Assembly: GCF_016595795.1 (NCBI RefSeq)
Contig: NZ_JAENHN010000053.1
Coordinates: 62,001-126,000 of the forward strand
Origin: Clostridium yunnanense
GTDB taxonomy: Bacteria; Bacillota; Clostridia; Clostridiales; Clostridiaceae
DNA length: 64,000 bases
Direction: 5' to 3'
The translations under genes were made by a program, and so were the position numbers. This document shows positions 57,233 to 64,000 of this stretch, in pieces. How positions within the stretch are numbered: the first letter of the stretch is position 1; every line of letters starts with the position of its first letter. The notes beneath the pieces were generated by a model that was not told the origin of the DNA, made no database searches, and was given only the letters and a program-made list of their open reading frames with translations.

Positions 57233-58546
57233 CTATCCTTTAAACATTGAAATAAGTCTATTTTTACTTTCTTCATATGTAGATTTTTCATCTATACCTT
57301 GTTTTAAAAAGCTTATTATAAAATCATGATAATCCATTGCCATATCTACTTTTCGATTACTACCTCGTACATAGGCTCCTATATTTATCAAATCCTCAGA
57401 CTCTTTATATGTAGCTAGAAGATCTCTTGCAAAAGAACTTACTTCCTTATGAACATCTTCTGCTATAGTAGGCATAAGTCTTGATACCGAGTTCAATATA
57501 TCTATAGCAGGATAATGATTTTTATGAGCTAGAGCTCTTGAAAGCACTATATGTCCATCAAGTATACCTCTTACAGCATCTGCTATTGGTTCATTAAAAT
57601 CATCACCATCAACAAGTACCGTATAGAAAGCTGTTATTGATCCTTTGTCTGAGGTACCTGCTCTTTCCATGAGTTTAGGTAACATCGCGAAAACAGAAGG
57701 TGTATATCCCTTTGTAGCTGGTGGCTCTCCAATAGCTAGACCTACTTCTCTTTGTGCCATTGCAAATCTAGTTACTGAGTCCATCATAAGAATAACTTTT
57801 TTACCTTTATCTCTAAAATACTCAGCTATTGCTGTTGCTGTTAATGCTCCTTTTAATCTTACTAGTGCCGGCTGATCTGAGGTAGCACATATTACTACAG
57901 ACCTTTTCATTCCTTCAGGGCCAAGATCCTTTTCTATAAAGTCTAGAACTTCTCTTCCTCTTTCCCCTATCAAAGCAATTACATTTACGTCTGCTTCAGC
58001 CTCTCTAGCAATCATTCCTAAAGTAGTACTCTTACCAACTCCACTACCTGCAAATATACCAATTCTTTGTCCATCACCACAAGTCAAAAATCCATCAATA
58101 GCTCTTACTCCAGTTGGTAAAACATCCTTAATTCTTCTTCTTCTCATAGGATCAGGCGGTGAGTTTTCTAGCTGATAGTATTCGCCACTACTTATTTCTT
58201 TACCATCAAAAGGTATTCCCAGTCCATCTAGCATTTTACCAAGAAGTTCATCACTACATCTGACACTTAATGGTCTGCCTTCAGGAACCACTTTACATCC
58301 AGGTGAAATACCGCTAAGCTCACCTAAAGGCATTAATATTACTGAATCATCTCGAAACCCTACAACTTCACATTTTATTGCTTTATTTCTTTCATTATAA
58401 ATAGTGCAAAGTTCACCTACAAAAGCTCTAATTCCTTCTACTTCAATAGTAAGTCCTATTACCTTTTTAACTCTACCTTCATAATAGTTGAAGTTCACTT
58501 CATCTAATTTATCAAGTATTCCTTCAAAATCTATCGAGATCATCAT
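57233..58546 (-). CDS. fliI: Flagellar export ATPase FliI
   Basis: A 437-residue F1-beta-like ATPase. Walker A is GSGVGKS at 167-173, and the catalytic segment GERGREVLDFIEKDLG follows. Alternative ATG codons at 58546 and 58543 both follow GGGAGG. It powers release of export substrates with FliH and FliJ. Confidence 0.96.
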   Translation of the reverse strand: MMISIDFEGILDKLDEVNFNYYEGRVKKVIGLTIEVEGIRAFVGELCTIYNERNKAIKCEVVGFRDDSVILMPLGELSGISPGCKVVPEGRPLSVRCSDELLGKMLDGLGIPFDGKEISSGEYYQLENSPPDPMRRRRIKDVLPTGVRAIDGFLTCGDGQRIGIFAGSGVGKSTTLGMIAREAEADVNVIALIGERGREVLDFIEKDLGPEGMKRSVVICATSDQPALVRLKGALTATAIAEYFRDKGKKVILMMDSVTRFAMAQREVGLAIGEPPATKGYTPSVFAMLPKLMERAGTSDKGSITAFYTVLVDGDDFNEPIADAVRGILDGHIVLSRALAHKNHYPAIDILNSVSRLMPTIAEDVHKEVSSFARDLLATYKESEDLINIGAYVRGSNRKVDMAMDYHDFIISFLKQGIDEKSTYEESKNRLISMFKG

Positions 58547-58556
58547 ATACCTCCCG

Positions 58557-59306
58557 TTATAGAAGAGCCTCTTTTAACTTTTCCATAGATATATCAATAC
58601 CTACTTTCACAGTTCCATTTTCCTTCTCTACCAATGCATTCCCTGGATTAAGTGAAGAATCTTCTATAACAAAAATTTCACCCTGTATAACAAATCTACT
58701 CTTCCATAGTTCAAGTTGTGCTTTAACAGATTCGATATGTATAGAATTACATTTAATAACGAAAGTTTTTGTGCCCTTTGATTCAGCTATAACATCCTCA
58801 ACTATAGAGTCCAGACCATGCTCTGTTCCCAATCTTTCTCTTAATATCTTCTCAGTCATTTCAATTGACAATCTTATGATCTGTTCCTTTTTCTCTTCTA
58901 AATATGCTTCATATTCTTGTTTTGCAGAAAACAATATATTATTAGCATTGCTTATGATAGAATTAGCTTCATTTCTAGCTAATTCTATATTTTTTTCATA
59001 AGCTTCTTTATATCCATCTTCATAACCATTCTCAGTACCTTGTCTATAACCTTTTTCATAGGCTTCGCGTTCTAATTCCTGAGCTTGTACATATGCAGCT
59101 TCTAACATACTCTCTTTTTGTCTTTGAGCATTTTTTATTATATTCTCACCAATATTCTTGTAGCTTTCTACCATTCTAGCAGCTTCTTCAGGGTCGTTAT
59201 CAAACATCTCTTCCATCAAGCTCTTTTGCTCATAATCTGTATTTATCTTTTTACTATTTCCTGAAGTTACAATATTACTTTTAATAACACTAAAGGATGA
59301 TTGCAT
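58557..59306 (-). CDS. fliH: Flagellar export regulator FliH
   Basis: A 249-residue protein with a long central coiled coil (about 50-130) rich in Glu, Ala and Tyr and a C-terminal domain that binds FliI. The start at ATG 59306 follows AGAGGTGG; GTG at 59315 is inside it. It overlaps the fliG end by 17 nt. Confidence 0.88.
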   Translation of the reverse strand: MQSSFSVIKSNIVTSGNSKKINTDYEQKSLMEEMFDNDPEEAARMVESYKNIGENIIKNAQRQKESMLEAAYVQAQELEREAYEKGYRQGTENGYEDGYKEAYEKNIELARNEANSIISNANNILFSAKQEYEAYLEEKKEQIIRLSIEMTEKILRERLGTEHGLDSIVEDVIAESKGTKTFVIKCNSIHIESVKAQLELWKSRFVIQGEIFVIEDSSLNPGNALVEKENGTVKVGIDISMEKLKEALL

Positions 59307-60306
59307 CTTCTCCACCTCTTGCTAGAATTATCTCTCCAGCTTCATCTAATCTTCTAATTATAGAAACAATCTTTTGTTGTGCTTTTTCAACATCCATAAG
59401 TCTTACTGGTCCTAAGAATTCCATATCTTCTTTTAATGAAGCAGCGGCTCTCTTAGATTGATTCTTAAATATAGCATTTGCAACTTCTTCAGAACATCCT
59501 TTAAGAGCCAGCGCCAATTCTTTAGCATCTGTTTCTCTAAGTATTCTTTGAATGGATACATCATCAAGAGTAATGATATCTTCAAATACAAACATGCTAC
59601 TCTTAATCTTTTCAGCAAGATCTGCATCTTCTCTTTCTAAACTTTCAGTTATATTCTTTTCAGTAGTTCTATCAACTTGATTTAATATATCAACTAAAGT
59701 ATCAACTCCACCTAAGCTAGTTACTTCTGTTCTAACTATAGATGATAATTTACTTTCTAAAACCTTCTCAATTTCTTTTATTACCATCGGTGAGGTATTG
59801 TTCATGCTTGCAATTCTAAATGCAACATCACTTTGAAGTTCCTCTGGTAATTCTGCTATAACCTGAGCTGCTTTTTCAGCTTGAAGATAGCATAAAATCA
59901 ATGCAATAGTTTGAGGATGTTCATTGGAAATAACATTAAGCAATTGATGTGCATCAGCTTTTCTAGCAATAGAAAACGGTCTATATTGCTGAGTTACTTC
60001 TGTTACTTTTTCTAGAATTTCTGATGCTCTTTGCTGTCCGAGGGCTTTAGCTAACAACACTCTCGCATAATCCATTCCACCCTCAACTATATAATCTCTA
60101 GCTTTATTCATCTCAAGAAATTCATTAAGTATTTCTTCTCTCTGATCTGAACTAACTGAAGTGATATTAGCTATCTCATACGTAATTTTTTGTATCTCAC
60201 TCTCTGGTAACTTCTTAATAATTCCTGCAGAAGCTTCAGGCCCAAGAGTGATAAAAAGTATAGCTGCTTTTTGCATCCCAGTTAATTTAGTACCTTCTCT
60301 TGGCAT
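59290..60306 (-). CDS. fliG: Motor switch protein FliG
   Basis: A 338-residue rotor protein. Three helical domains are visible: an N-terminal FliF-binding domain, a middle domain with NEHPQTIALILCYLQAEKAA, and a C-terminal stator-interacting domain. It lies between fliF and fliH. Confidence 0.97.
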   Translation of the reverse strand: MPREGTKLTGMQKAAILFITLGPEASAGIIKKLPESEIQKITYEIANITSVSSDQREEILNEFLEMNKARDYIVEGGMDYARVLLAKALGQQRASEILEKVTEVTQQYRPFSIARKADAHQLLNVISNEHPQTIALILCYLQAEKAAQVIAELPEELQSDVAFRIASMNNTSPMVIKEIEKVLESKLSSIVRTEVTSLGGVDTLVDILNQVDRTTEKNITESLEREDADLAEKIKSSMFVFEDIITLDDVSIQRILRETDAKELALALKGCSEEVANAIFKNQSKRAAASLKEDMEFLGPVRLMDVEKAQQKIVSIIRRLDEAGEIILARGGEDAIIL

Positions 60307-60309
60307 TAC

Positions 60310-61881
60310 CTATCCCCTCTCATTCTCTGATAACCATGACTTAATTATCTCAGCTACTTGTTCTGGTTTGTCAGTAGCATATTTTTTGATTTCGTTTTCC
60401 ATGTGAGTCTTTTCATTATTAACATCAAAGTTAATTGGTTCAAATCTCTCTATGTCCTTAGGATCTATTCTATCATTAACAACTACGTCTAGTATATGTT
60501 GTCTTTCTTCCTCTGCTGGTTTTCTAAACCTTCTAATTACTAATATTATACCAACTATTAATACTAAAGCCGCTGCTCCTGCTACCCCTAATGTCTTATA
60601 AAGAGCCATTTTCTTTTCATTAGCTACATCAGCATTCATTTGATCTATTTGTTTTTGAATTGCAGCTTTTTCAGTTGGATCAAAGCTCATTCCAAGGACA
60701 TTTATTTCATCCCCTCTATCCTGCTTAAATCCAATTGCGCTTGAAACTATGTTCTTTATAGCTTCTTGTGTTGCAGCATCCATCTTTCCATCTACTATTA
60801 CAGACGCTGTTACTCTCTTTACTTCACCTGGTGCACTTATAGTTTTCTCTTCTGTGCTTCCAACTGCATATTCAACATTTTGCGACTCATTTGAAGTAAC
60901 ATTTTGTCCTCCAGTATTACCAGCTACAGTATTTACCGCATTGTTATCTACAGGACTTTGTGTAGTAGTCCCTTCAGATGTACTTCCTGTTTGCCTTGTT
61001 GTCTGTTGCTTGTTTACAACTTTATTTGGATCATATGTAACTACAGTTTTTTGTTTTGAATCTAAATCTAAAGTAGCACTTACTTTAGCCTTAACTTTAT
61101 CTTTACCTATTACAGGCTCTAAAAGTTCTACTATATTTTTTTCTAAATTATTTTCATAATCTGCTTGTGCACCTTGTCTCTTTTCAATGCTTGAAGAAGC
61201 TGCTTCTTCACCATTTTCATCATATAAACCCTTTGACAAAAGGTTCATTTTATCATCTACTACTTCTATGTTTTCCTTAGGTATGTTCTCAGTAGCCCCT
61301 GATACTAAAGAAACCATCGCTTTAACCTGATCATTGGATATCTTAGCTCCAGTTTTAAGCTTTAAGTATACAGACGCTTTACCTGGTGTTTTATCCTTTA
61401 CAAAAACTGAATCAACCGCAGGTGTTATATGTACTCTTGCACTCTCGATTTCACTAAAGCTCTTTATTGTCTTTTCGAGCTCTCCTTGTTGCATTCTTAA
61501 TTTCTTTAATTTAAACTCCTCGTCAGTCATACCGAAGGAGCTACCACTATCCATTAGTTCGTATCCCTTACTCCCATCTGTTAGCTGTGGCGCAAGTTCC
61601 AGTCTCAACTCGTCTATTTGAGTTTTCGGCACAAGAATACTATTTCCTGATATTTTCACATCAACCTTGTCTGCTTTTAGCTTTGTCGTAACAACCTGAG
61701 CATCATCTGCAGCCAAATTAGAAAATAGTATTCCGTACTTATTATTACTGGATATAATTGTATAAGTTATGATTGCGGTCACCACAGCTAGAAGAGAGAT
61801 GCCTAAAGCTATCTTTTTACCCTTACTCATAGCTTTAATTTTTCCCATAAACCCTTTAAGGCCCTCTAATAGCTTATTCAT
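60310..61881 (-). CDS. fliF: MS-ring protein FliF
   Basis: A 523-residue protein with two membrane helices (about 23-44 and 430-450) enclosing the ring-building motifs, and a cytoplasmic C-terminal tail that binds FliG. The PEGxxARVH-type signatures appear as SFSEIESARVHITPAVDS. ATG at 61881 follows AGGAG; the GTG at 61890 is inside the site. It is the base of the flagellum. Confidence 0.96.
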   Translation of the reverse strand: MNKLLEGLKGFMGKIKAMSKGKKIALGISLLAVVTAIITYTIISSNNKYGILFSNLAADDAQVVTTKLKADKVDVKISGNSILVPKTQIDELRLELAPQLTDGSKGYELMDSGSSFGMTDEEFKLKKLRMQQGELEKTIKSFSEIESARVHITPAVDSVFVKDKTPGKASVYLKLKTGAKISNDQVKAMVSLVSGATENIPKENIEVVDDKMNLLSKGLYDENGEEAASSSIEKRQGAQADYENNLEKNIVELLEPVIGKDKVKAKVSATLDLDSKQKTVVTYDPNKVVNKQQTTRQTGSTSEGTTTQSPVDNNAVNTVAGNTGGQNVTSNESQNVEYAVGSTEEKTISAPGEVKRVTASVIVDGKMDAATQEAIKNIVSSAIGFKQDRGDEINVLGMSFDPTEKAAIQKQIDQMNADVANEKKMALYKTLGVAGAAALVLIVGIILVIRRFRKPAEEERQHILDVVVNDRIDPKDIERFEPINFDVNNEKTHMENEIKKYATDKPEQVAEIIKSWLSENERG

Positions 61882-61899
61882 TAGTAGCACTCCTATCTA

Positions 61900-62205
61900 T
61901 TACAACTGAATTCTATTTATTTCTTGATAAGCATCTAACAACTTATTTCTAACTTGCACAGCTAGTTCTAAACTCATCTTAGCTTCTTCACTTGATAACA
62001 TTACTTGATGTATATCTACATCGTCACCTTTTACTAATTTATCAGTTAGATCGTTTGCTTTTATTTGTTGATCATTTACCTCATTTAACTTCTCTTTTAA
62101 TGTATCCAGAAAACTTAGTCCACCATTTCCAGTATTCTCTTGGGTATTTTGTATTATATCCTTTTCAAAGACCTTTGTATCTGGTACAAAACTATTTATT
62201 CTCAT
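61900..62205 (-). CDS. fliE: Rod-MS-ring adapter FliE
   Basis: A 101-residue protein with the FliE pattern: a disordered start, LTDKLVKGDDVDIHQVMLSS, and a C-terminal helix ELAVQVRNKLLDAYQEINRI. It joins the rod to FliF. Confidence 0.95.
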   Translation of the reverse strand: MRINSFVPDTKVFEKDIIQNTQENTGNGGLSFLDTLKEKLNEVNDQQIKANDLTDKLVKGDDVDIHQVMLSSEEAKMSLELAVQVRNKLLDAYQEINRIQL

Positions 62206-62217
62206 ATATTATTCTCC

Positions 62218-62625
62218 TTATCTACCTATTTCTAAAGCTTTCATAAACATAGTTTTTCCTGCGTTTAAGGTATCAACATTTGCTTCATATGATCTTGATG
62301 CTGCAATCATATCTGCCATTTCGTTTAATATATTTACATTTGGCTTAGTTACATATCCATCTTGATCTGCTTCAGGATTAGTAGGATCATATTCTTTTCT
62401 TAGTGGAGACTTATCCTCTTCTATACCAACAGCCTTTACCCCGTTCATACCTAATGCACCATTTAGATTTTCCTGAAATACAGCTACTTTTCTAACATAA
62501 GGCTTACCATTTTCACCTCTTGTAGTATTTGCATTAGCTATATTTGAAGATATAGTATCTAATCTTAATCTTTCTGCTGACAGACCACTTGCACTTATTC
62601 TTATAGCACTAAACAAACTTCCCAT
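62218..62625 (-). CDS. flgC: Rod protein FlgC
   Basis: A 135-residue rod protein. [18 protein letters not shown] is the FlgC motif; the C-terminal [19 protein letters not shown] is shared with the rod family. GGAGG precedes the ATG. Confidence 0.95.
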   Translation of the reverse strand: MGSLFSAIRISASGLSAERLRLDTISSNIANANTTRGENGKPYVRKVAVFQENLNGALGMNGVKAVGIEEDKSPLRKEYDPTNPEADQDGYVTKPNVNILNEMADMIAASRSYEANVDTLNAGKTMFMKALEIGR

Positions 62626-62631
62626 TAATTA

Positions 62632-63030
62632 TTACCTCCCACCACCAGTGATAACATATCTTGTCATACTGATTTTGCTATTAGCTTGAGTTATCAACGC
62701 ATTGTAAAGCAATGTATTTGCTGCTTGATTTACCTTTTCAGATTCCAAATCAACATTATTCCCGTCTACTCTCATGCTTGAAGAAGTATCTTTGTCCAAT
62801 TTAACTTGTCCAAAACTATTTTCATCAACATTAGTATATCCAGTGTTTTGAATATCATTTGATACATCTTTAAGTGTATCTTCAAAAGAAACTGTATTTC
62901 TTTTGTACCCCGCAGTATTTATATTTGCCATATTATTTGCGATTACCTTAGATCTTAGTGAGGATACATCCAATCCTCTCTTAATAAGATTATAAGTATA
63001 ATTATCTGAATCCAATCTATTAATCGTCAT
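62632..63030 (-). CDS. flgB: Rod protein FlgB
   Basis: A 132-residue rod protein with ANNMANINTAGYKRNTVSFE near the start and the long C-terminal helix. First gene of the flagellar operon. Ribosome site GGTGGTGAAA is modest. The 433-bp gap upstream carries the promoter and a direct repeat. Confidence 0.94.
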   Translation of the reverse strand: MTINRLDSDNYTYNLIKRGLDVSSLRSKVIANNMANINTAGYKRNTVSFEDTLKDVSNDIQNTGYTNVDENSFGQVKLDKDTSSSMRVDGNNVDLESEKVNQAANTLLYNALITQANSKISMTRYVITGGGR

Positions 63031-63138
63031 TAAATTTCACCACCATTCGAACATTTTTTACTTTAATTTTAAAATCATTTATTTTTTCTATTATTCATTT
63101 TTACACATTTAGCATTAAAAACTTTTTCTTTTTGATTG

Positions 63139-63172
63139 TTTTTGTAAAAAACTAAGTTTTTTTGTAAAAAAC
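63139..63172. repeat. Two TTTTTGTAAAAAAC sites, 20 bp apart
   Basis: The 14-mer TTTTTGTAAAAAAC occurs at 63139-63152 and again at 63159-63172, in phase by two helical turns, between the flgB promoter and the gene. The pattern is near-palindromic. It could bind a regulator of flagellar genes, or simply reflect A/T tract content. Confidence 0.4.
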
Positions 63173-63186
63173 AACTTCTGTTAAAA

Positions 63187-63215
63187 ATTATATCGCAATT
63201 TCTCATAATTTTCTA
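63187..63215 (-). promoter_or_regulatory. Candidate flgB operon promoter (SigD-like)
   Basis: TAGA, 15 nt, GCGATATAAT on the minus strand fits the SigD layout (TAAA-N15-GCCGATAT) with small deviations. The embedded TATAAT could also serve SigA, but no -35 was seen at standard spacing. It starts a leader of roughly 145 nt before flgB. Confidence 0.5.
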
Positions 63216-63429
63216 GATTAAATTTTAACTAAATGTAAAAAATAATTAAATTTCTGCGTTTAAATTTTTACAAGGTACATCTTAGCATAAATTTTCTGAA
63301 TATTCAAACTCATTCGAATTGTTCGTCATCATGAATTGATTATATATAAAATATCGAATTTTGTCATCAGAAATAATTTATAATTTTATTGAGTAATTTA
63401 GATTTTCTTACCATTGTTGAATTTAATTA

Positions 63430-63470
63430 AAGAAAAAAGTAGATACTACATTATTCGTAGTATCTACTTT
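63430..63470 (-). terminator. Terminator of flagellin gene
   Basis: A 14-bp stem, 63436-63449 with 63457-63470, around a 7-nt loop, then T residues on the minus strand. The flagellin TAG is inside the stem. Confidence 0.9.
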
Positions 63471-64000
63471 ACTCTGCTTAATATATTCAAAACATCTTGA
63501 GGAAATTTATTTGTCTGAGCCATAAGTGCTGTAGCTGATTGTACTAATATACCGTTTCTTGAAAACTCCATCATTTCCTGAGCAATATCTGAATCTCTAA
63601 GGTGACTATCCGCTCTCTGTAACACTTCATTATTGCTGCTTAAGTTTTCTGCTGCTGCTTCGAATCTGTTTTGCAGTGCTCCATATTTACTTCTCATACT
63701 AAGCACTTGATTTATCGAAGCATCTACAACCTGTAGATTGGTATTAATCTTATTTGGATTAGCAACATCTAAATCTTCTAACGAATTTCCTTTATCATCT
63801 TTTAAAATACCTGTACTTATATTGTACATCGGAATTTCAATATTATCTCCTACATTCGCTCCTGATAGCATAGTCTGCATATATGGTTTACTATTATCAT
63901 TAACATAGGGGCTACTAAGCATCTTTAAGCCATTAAACTCTGTTGTGTTGCCTATATCATTTATATGTTGCTTAAGCTGATTTATTTCATTTTGAATAGT
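63464..64000 (-). CDS. Flagellin, partial (N-terminus off window)
   Basis: An open frame that runs off the right edge. The visible 178 residues begin TIQNEINQLKQHINDIGNT, typical of the flagellin D1 domain just after the N-terminal helix, and end ALMAQTNKFPQDVLNILSRVK, close to the usual C-terminal helix. The variable region is short, so this is a small flagellin. The upstream start and SigD promoter are outside the window. Its gene adjoins, but is separate from, the operon below. Confidence 0.93.
   Translation of the reverse strand, partial: TIQNEINQLKQHINDIGNTTEFNGLKMLSSPYVNDNSKPYMQTMLSGANVGDNIEIPMYNISTGILKDDKGNSLEDLDVANPNKINTNLQVVDASINQVLSMRSKYGALQNRFEAAAENLSSNNEVLQRADSHLRDSDIAQEMMEFSRNGILVQSATALMAQTNKFPQDVLNILSRVK

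Overview
The window is a low-GC chromosomal segment of a motile, endospore-forming Firmicute, best placed in Clostridium sensu stricto. The evidence is the A+T-rich codon use, the spoIIA, spoVA, gpr and spoIIP sporulation genes, the HrcA/CIRCE heat-shock operon and a clostridial-type flagellar operon with a fliR-flhB fusion. No rRNA, tRNA, phage, CRISPR or transposase gene was seen. Almost every gene lies on the minus strand; the exceptions are rpsT, two unknown small genes and a manganese pyrophosphatase. The sequence looks like conserved core genome.

Right-to-left in transcription order, 1-10 kb holds hrcA-grpE-dnaK-dnaJ followed by prmA, rsmE, mtaB, a HIT-family gene and rpsU. A textbook promoter plus CIRCE sits before hrcA. 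From 10 to 20 kb come hemW, lepA, an unknown secreted protein, spoIIP, gpr, rpsT (plus strand), holA and a short comEC. From 20 to 30 kb come a degenerate P-type ATPase, spoVAC-spoVAD-spoVAE, spoIIAA-spoIIAB-sigF, a Lon-type protease without a P-loop, and deoC. From 30 to 38 kb there are an unknown membrane protein, a DUF4003-like gene, an unknown plus-strand gene, an intact calcium-type P-ATPase and a CBS/DRTGG pyrophosphatase.

From 38 to 63 kb one long minus-strand operon encodes the flagellar basal body, export apparatus, motor, hook and regulators: flgB-flgC-fliEFGHIJK-flgD-(hook operon protein)-flgE-flbD-motAB-fliLOPQ-fliR/flhB-flhA-flhF-flhG-pilZ-sigD-swrB-like-small membrane ORF-flhO-flhP. 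A flagellin gene running off the right edge precedes it. Genes are packed with 1-26 nt overlaps, so translation is probably coupled. No chemotaxis genes are present.

The points that deserve a second look are: a full-length P-type ATPase homologue next to spoVA whose phosphorylated Asp is Glu; a Lon family protein with an intact Ser/Lys dyad but no Walker A; a hairpin separating the spoIIAA Shine-Dalgarno from its ATG; a coupled small membrane-protein ORF whose only well-placed start is ATT; a hook protein carrying five tandem copies of a ~75-residue unit; and at least three families of dispersed hairpin repeats plus a 198-bp MITE-like palindrome. All calls come from reading the sequence; no database search was run.
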